From contig CAJOLG010000039.1 of NCBI GenBank assembly GCA_905235315.1, positions 1 to 17,389 on the forward strand: DNA of 17,389 bases. The letters run 5' to 3'. The translations under genes and the position numbers were made by a program. The notes beneath the pieces are model-generated. The model worked only from the letters and a program-made list of their open reading frames with translations, was not told the origin of the DNA and did no database searches. The stretch comes from an uncultured Solobacterium sp. Lineage in GTDB: Bacteria; Bacillota_I; Bacilli_A; Erysipelotrichales; Erysipelotrichaceae. This document shows, piece by piece, positions 12,764-17,389 of the stretch; the stretch's first letter is position 1; every line of letters begins with the position of its first letter.

Positions 12764-15700
12764 CTATGATTCCGGAATTTCAACAGCCGTCCGGTTGTGG
12801 AAACTCCACGCCCATGCGTGCACCGGGATGCCCGGACAGAGAAGCTGAAGCGCCCTGCGGTAGATATTGATCTGGCCGCTGTAATGACGCTTGATCTCGT
12901 CTGTGCTCATGGCATCGGTCTTAAAGTCAATCAGAAGAATCTCGTCTTCGCCGAATGCCGCAAAGTCAATCACACCGGTGACCGGCTGACCGGTCTTTGG
13001 ATCTTCCGCATAGAAGGGAAGTTCTTTCCGGATATCCATCGTCAGCGCCTTCCGGTAGAGATCGGACTGTGCGAAATCCAGGATCGCTTCAATGTCGCCG
13101 GGCCGCAGTGCGTCGTGATCAAAATCTTCTTCGGTCCACAGCCGGTTCGGAAGTGCCGCAATCGTTTCATGGATCAGGGTTCCGTACCGGGTTCCGCGGG
13201 ATACCGATCCCGGATTCAGCGGCGGAAGCGAAGTGAATTCCGTTTCGCTCGGCCTTATCACAGGAAGAACATTCGGTTCCCTGACGGTACAGCGGGGAAG
13301 CGAAGGCACATAGGACGGAAGCGTGCCGGGAATGGAGGAAAGCGTGTCGAACGTCACGTGTTCCACCTCATAGAGCCCGGGGACCGGACGCATGGCAGCG
13401 GTGATATAACCGGTAATGCCCTTGCGGCGGCAGAGTTCGGAAAGCGTAATGACCGGACAATAAGGCTGCTCACATTTTGCGAGGTCAACGATATACAGCG
13501 CAGATTCCGCCCGGGTAACTGCGACGTAGAGCACCCGGATATACTCTGCGATATCGGCGATATTCTGCCGGTGCTCCGCTGCCATCCGCGCCAGGGAAGA
13601 CCGCGATGTGTGCCAGGGCATATCATAGTGCTTCAGGGAGAACGGGATGTCGATATCGGGAATCAGGGCGTTCATCGAATCCATCATCCGGTTGGAGCCG
13701 GTGCTCCAGAGAAAGACGGTTTTATACTGCAGGCCCTTGGACTGATGAATCGTAGTGACCGTCACCACATCATCGTCTTTACTGCGGCAGGTCGCATTGG
13801 ACGACTTCTCATCGGCGCCGCCTTCCATCATGCGGATCAGATCATAAACCGTAAACCGTTTTTCGGCTGCCCGCAGTGTTTTTTCATACAGGAAATCGAA
13901 GTTTGCTTTTCCGGCATCCGGCAGTTTTTCATAGAAGCCGCGGTACAGCGCGATGCGGTCAAGCAGCGCAGGCATTCCTTCATGGAGATGCGCCCGCAGC
14001 TCATGGAACCATTCTTCGATCTCCGGGTATTCTTTCCGGACTCCTCTGGCGAGCAATCCGTTTCTCAGCTTCAGCTGCGCAAGCGTTTCATCCTGAAAAT
14101 CAAACAGTTCTCCGCTCAGTACAGTCAGAAGGGAAAGGGTGTCGGAAGGGTCGGTGATCACACGCAGAAGCGCAAGGATATACAGACAGAGATCACTGTT
14201 GTAGAAACCCTGCCGGGTATCGATATCATACGGAATGCCGCAGTGCTCAAAGATGCGCGCAAGCGTGATCTTTTCCGCATGCGAGCGAACCAGAACACAG
14301 AAGCTGTTCCAGCGGCTGCCCGCCGCATGAAGTTCAATCATCTTTGACGCGATCCATCCGGCTTTGCGTTCCTTGGCGCTGAAGCTCTCCTCTGCCGCCG
14401 GCTCGTCAGCGGCGTCTTCTGTTTCCCCGCCGGCTTCCCCGGCGTCAGCGTCTTCCGGCTCCTCCAGCAGGATCATCCGGATCGGCGGATCCCCGGCAGC
14501 GGTCTGAGATGCGGATCCGGGGGTAACGGTATCCTCCGCTCCGTATACATCTTCTCCGCCGTCGATATTCATGAGCCGCTCAAAGAGAAGATTGGAGAAC
14601 GTAATGATCTTTGAAGAGGAGCGGTAGTTATGGTTCAGCGTGATGCGGCACATGGCCGGCACCGCCGCCAGCCCCCGCATCAACGCAGGCTTTGCGCCGC
14701 GGAAGCGGTAAATCGACTGCTTGACATCTCCGACCCGGAAGACGGTTCCCGGTGCGGCGACGGTATTGATGATCTCATTCTGAAGATAGGACGTGTCCTG
14801 AAACTCATCAACCATGACTTCTTTCAGACGGGCGCGGTACAGCTTTGCGACCTCCTGATCATTGCGGTTGAGAATATCCAGGGCATACTGTTCCATGTCC
14901 GTGAAATCCATACAGGCGTTTTCCTGTTTGATCCGGCGGTATGTCTGCATGGTGCAGACCGTAAGCTCTGAAAGGATTTCGGCATGCGGTCCGATCTCCC
15001 GCATGTCGCGCAGCAGAACATCACTGCTGTAAAGCACCGAGGTAATTTTTTTACAGGCATCGACCATCGCATCGCGTGCTTCGCTGTAACCGGCCGGTTT
15101 GGCGGAAGGTGCAGCCTGCGAAGAGCCGAAGAGCTCAAACAGGCTGCGGAAGGCATCATAGTCCTGCGCCCGCAGTGCGGCTTCCGTACTGCGGAACAGG
15201 TTCTGTGCTTCGAGAACCTGCGTGCGCTGTTTCTGCGGCACCGCATCATTGTCCGTGAGCCGGACCATCTCTTCAAAGCTCCGGTCAGCTGCTTCCCAGG
15301 AAAGGGTGATCCGATCGAAGAACGCCTCCCGGATCTCCTGCGGCACATCGTCCATCGTATGGATGCCGGAAAAAACCTGTGCGTGCCCGCGCAGCCAGGC
15401 TTCCGGATCACTGCTGCGGTCCGCAAGATCCTTGAGGGAGAGCACCATCTTTTTGATTTCTTCATAGTCTTCACTGCGGGGGCTGTAGGTTTCCAGCAGG
15501 GCGAGCAGCCCGTCCGGATTTTGGGCACCGATGACTTCGAGCGCCTCGGTGAAAGCCTCCTCCAGCATCTGCTTCTTCAGGCTGTCATCCACAATATTGT
15601 CTGCGGTAGCGGGATCGAGCCCGATGACGCTGAAATATTTGCGGATCACATTCAGACAGAAACTGTCGATCGTGGTAATGTCTGCGTCCGCAAGCAGAAC

Positions 15701-15973
15701 CATCTGCGACGCAAGCCACTGCTTCTTCGCTTCGTCTGTTTCGCGTTCCGCAATTTCCTGAAGCCGGGCGGCTGCCCGGTTCTTCATCTCACTGGCGGCC
15801 GCTTCGGTAAACGTTACCGCGAGGATCTCATTCATTCCGATCTGCTGTTCTGCACACAGGGAAACCAGACGCTCCACAAGAACGCGGGTTTTTCCCGCAC
15901 CGGCAGAGGCGCTGACCAGAATATCGGAGCCGGTCGTCTGCACGGCCTGCGCCTGACGGGTATCCATCTCCAT
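12764..15973 (-). CDS. addA: AddA, helicase-nuclease subunit of the AddAB double-strand-break processing enzyme
   Basis: A 1069-residue UvrD-like (SF1) helicase with C-terminal nuclease. Motifs in order: SASAGAGKTR Walker A (21-30), AVTFTEAAASEMKNR Ia (52-66), VMVDEFQDT Walker B (387-394), VGDVKQSIYRFRGAKP III (414-429), LNHNYRS IV (446-452), TTIHQSKGLQY V (740-750), LYVAVTRAE VI (815-823). The RecB-type nuclease has GVIDFAAF (D1003) and LLIDFKTD (D1016, K1018) plus LIHE upstream. It resects DNA ends to Chi-like sites for RecA loading, with AddB. Start: ATG at 15973, 8 bases after AAAGGAGG. The gap to the addB stop is 3 bases. It is somewhat shorter than B. subtilis AddA, and has an acidic Glu/Asp/Ala stretch at about 504-530. 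Confidence 0.97.
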   Translation of the reverse strand: MEMDTRQAQAVQTTGSDILVSASAGAGKTRVLVERLVSLCAEQQIGMNEILAVTFTEAAASEMKNRAAARLQEIAERETDEAKKQWLASQMVLLADADITTIDSFCLNVIRKYFSVIGLDPATADNIVDDSLKKQMLEEAFTEALEVIGAQNPDGLLALLETYSPRSEDYEEIKKMVLSLKDLADRSSDPEAWLRGHAQVFSGIHTMDDVPQEIREAFFDRITLSWEAADRSFEEMVRLTDNDAVPQKQRTQVLEAQNLFRSTEAALRAQDYDAFRSLFELFGSSQAAPSAKPAGYSEARDAMVDACKKITSVLYSSDVLLRDMREIGPHAEILSELTVCTMQTYRRIKQENACMDFTDMEQYALDILNRNDQEVAKLYRARLKEVMVDEFQDTSYLQNEIINTVAAPGTVFRVGDVKQSIYRFRGAKPALMRGLAAVPAMCRITLNHNYRSSSKIITFSNLLFERLMNIDGGEDVYGAEDTVTPGSASQTAAGDPPIRMILLEEPEDADAGEAGGETEDAADEPAAEESFSAKERKAGWIASKMIELHAAGSRWNSFCVLVRSHAEKITLARIFEHCGIPYDIDTRQGFYNSDLCLYILALLRVITDPSDTLSLLTVLSGELFDFQDETLAQLKLRNGLLARGVRKEYPEIEEWFHELRAHLHEGMPALLDRIALYRGFYEKLPDAGKANFDFLYEKTLRAAEKRFTVYDLIRMMEGGADEKSSNATCRSKDDDVVTVTTIHQSKGLQYKTVFLWSTGSNRMMDSMNALIPDIDIPFSLKHYDMPWHTSRSSLARMAAEHRQNIADIAEYIRVLYVAVTRAESALYIVDLAKCEQPYCPVITLSELCRRKGITGYITAAMRPVPGLYEVEHVTFDTLSSIPGTLPSYVPSLPRCTVREPNVLPVIRPSETEFTSLPPLNPGSVSRGTRYGTLIHETIAALPNRLWTEEDFDHDALRPGDIEAILDFAQSDLYRKALTMDIRKELPFYAEDPKTGQPVTGVIDFAAFGEDEILLIDFKTDAMSTDEIKRHYSGQINIYRRALQLLCPGIPVHAWAWSFHNRTAVEIPES

Positions 15974-15976
15974 GGA

Positions 15977-17389
15977 TCAGTCCTCCTTTCCTTTGGCAAG
16001 CGGGGTATCACTCATGACAAGCGCCTGCGCTTTCCGGGCAGGCAGGTGATACCGGCAGACTGCCTTGTAGTCGCAGAATCCGCATGCGTCTTCCACCGGA
16101 TCGACACCGATCTCGCCGGCGGTGGCATGTTCATAGAAGTACTCATAGAGTTCCGTGATGCATTCCTGTACCTCCTCATAGGAGTACATGGACTTGCCGG
16201 CAGAGAAATACTTTTTATAGTCGTCCGTGCTGAGAAGCGGATCGGAAAACGTCCACCCGCTGAGCTTCCGCTTACTGAGGGAAAGCTCCTTCAGGGTTTC
16301 TGGATCACGGAAATTATCGTTCAGGGCAAATCCTTTTGCGGTCTTGCCGAACTTTCCGGCAGAGCAGGGAGCCGGCGTGGATTTCATGGATACATAGTAG
16401 GCTCCGGAAGGCGTCTTTCCTTCCTTGTTCGCCGCAATGATCAGATAGGAAAGCAGCTGCAGCTGCAGGCCGGCCTTGACCTTCGGCTCCTTCAGCGCCT
16501 TGGGAGAGGACTTGTAGTCAAGGATCCGCAGACATGCATTGGAACAGTCCAGGCGGTCAATGGTGCCCTGGAGAAGGACATGCGGCGAGATCGGCGCAGT
16601 AAATGTCTGCTCTGCGCCCCGGGGAATCCAGGCAGGGGCAGCCTGCTCGGATTCAGCCAGTATCTCAATCGTCTGAATGAGTGCGTGGGTCATGCGCTCT
16701 TCACTGAGGGATGCCTTGACGGCTTCTTCCGGATGCAGTGCCCGCAGGGAATCAAACGCCGGCCGCAGGAGATCCCGGATTTCCTGTTCCGTGATCCGGG
16801 TATAGTCTTTTCCGTACTGCTTTACCGCCTGTTCAAAAACCCGGTGCTGCAGGCTTCCGGTTGACTGCATATCCAGCCCGCCGCGCTGTTCTTTCCGCAC
16901 CTTCAGGCCGAATGAAAGAAACCAGGAGTACGGGCAGTTGAACCATCGCTCAATGCGGGAGACTGAAGACTGAATCATGCCTTCCGGGGCATAAAGCGCC
17001 GCCGCGGTCTCCGGCAGGAGGGCATGTTCTTTCATGCCGAGCGGACGGACCTTGTCGATCTTCCACGGTGATACGGGGAGGTTCTTTGAAGTGACTTCAA
17101 ATGCCGGCTGGATCTCCCGGCCCTGATAATCCCCTGCAGCGTAGGACCAGATCACATCCCGGGCGCTGTTTTCCAGCCAGGAAAGCTGGGAAATCCAGAG
17201 TCCGTGACGTTTTTCAAGGGAAGGATATGCGCGGATCTTTGCGGTATATGCCTCATCAAACACGCCTTTGCGGAGGGGAACACCGGGGAATGCCTTTGCG
17301 GAGCACCCGAGAATATATATGGTATCTGCCGGTTCTGCCGGATGGGAAAGATCGGTGACCGCACAGAAGCCCGGATGCGGTTCGGAACA
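15977..17389 (-). CDS. addB: AddB, nuclease and Fe-S subunit of AddAB (5' end outside window)
   Basis: The frame is open to the last base of the window (470 residues visible), so the GTG near 17263 is internal and the gene begins beyond 17389. The visible part starts in the degenerate helicase core: IYILGCSAKAFPGVPLRKG is the segment that in AddB/RexB follows the ATPase half. Then WFNCPYSWFLSFGL gives the first Fe-S cysteine (visible residue 152), GTIDRLD (D278) and ILDYKSS (D291, K293) the nuclease site, LQLQLLSYL the QxxxY-like motif, and CGFCDYKAVCRYH the last three Fe-S cysteines (436, 439, 445). Presence of all four cysteines points to AddB rather than the Fe-S-free RexB of lactic streptococci. 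It is first in the addBA operon and overlaps the addA ribosome site. Confidence 0.95.
   Translation of the reverse strand, partial: CSEPHPGFCAVTDLSHPAEPADTIYILGCSAKAFPGVPLRKGVFDEAYTAKIRAYPSLEKRHGLWISQLSWLENSARDVIWSYAAGDYQGREIQPAFEVTSKNLPVSPWKIDKVRPLGMKEHALLPETAAALYAPEGMIQSSVSRIERWFNCPYSWFLSFGLKVRKEQRGGLDMQSTGSLQHRVFEQAVKQYGKDYTRITEQEIRDLLRPAFDSLRALHPEEAVKASLSEERMTHALIQTIEILAESEQAAPAWIPRGAEQTFTAPISPHVLLQGTIDRLDCSNACLRILDYKSSPKALKEPKVKAGLQLQLLSYLIIAANKEGKTPSGAYYVSMKSTPAPCSAGKFGKTAKGFALNDNFRDPETLKELSLSKRKLSGWTFSDPLLSTDDYKKYFSAGKSMYSYEEVQECITELYEYFYEHATAGEIGVDPVEDACGFCDYKAVCRYHLPARKAQALVMSDTPLAKGKED

Noticed and set aside
14984..16864. Long + strand frames (626 and 516 codons) across addA and addB
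   Set aside because: They are antisense to clear AddA and AddB motifs, have no ribosome sites and give Arg/Gly/His-rich proteins of no recognisable type.

Overview
The window is a continuous, gene-dense bacterial chromosome segment, probably from a moderately GC-rich Firmicutes (Bacillota) genome. Support for this includes AddA/AddB recombination genes with an Fe-S type AddB, an OhrR-type MarR regulator with a B. subtilis-like operator, strong AGGAGG-type ribosome binding sites, a GlsB/YeaQ-type small membrane protein and a beta-glucoside-type PTS permease. An Erysipelotrichia-like host is my guess, not shown by the sequence. I see no rRNA, tRNA, insertion sequence, phage gene or CRISPR array. 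Both ends cut through a gene.

Layout. Positions 1-3814 (+): an exported 5'-nucleotidase-type phosphatase (5' end outside the window), a membrane-anchored DUF885 zincin-like protein, and an abutting 65-residue charged protein, closed by one or two terminators. Positions 3905-4210 hold no convincing gene. Positions 4270-6510 (+): a monocistronic gene for a stand-alone CARF-HEPN protein related to the Csx1/TM1812 CRISPR ancillary ribonucleases, with an unusual disordered tail. Positions 6656-6904 (-): a GlsB-type stress membrane protein. Positions 6988-9085 (-): a tightly overlapped gpx - ohrR-like - CDF transporter operon with a clear OhrR-box operator over its promoter. Positions 9211-9813 (+): a divergent thioredoxin-like lipoprotein. 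Positions 9884-10651 (-): an unrecognised single-pass membrane protein. Positions 10694-12675 (+): an esterase-like hydrolase followed 2 bases later by a PTS EIIC permease with no recognisable EIIB. Positions 12764-17389 (-): addB (partial) and addA, encoding the double-strand-break processing helicase-nuclease.

How the genes fit together. The centre of the window looks like an oxidative-stress island: peroxidase, peroxide-sensing repressor, metal efflux pump and a divergent extracytoplasmic thiol protein. Two genes (9211 and 10651) have a -10 hexamer exactly six bases before the ATG and no usable Shine-Dalgarno, which predicts leaderless mRNAs. The most unusual object is the CARF-HEPN gene: it keeps the HEPN RNase motif RNKINH but has no CRISPR locus in view, so it may be a nucleotide-activated RNase working in some other stress or defence pathway.
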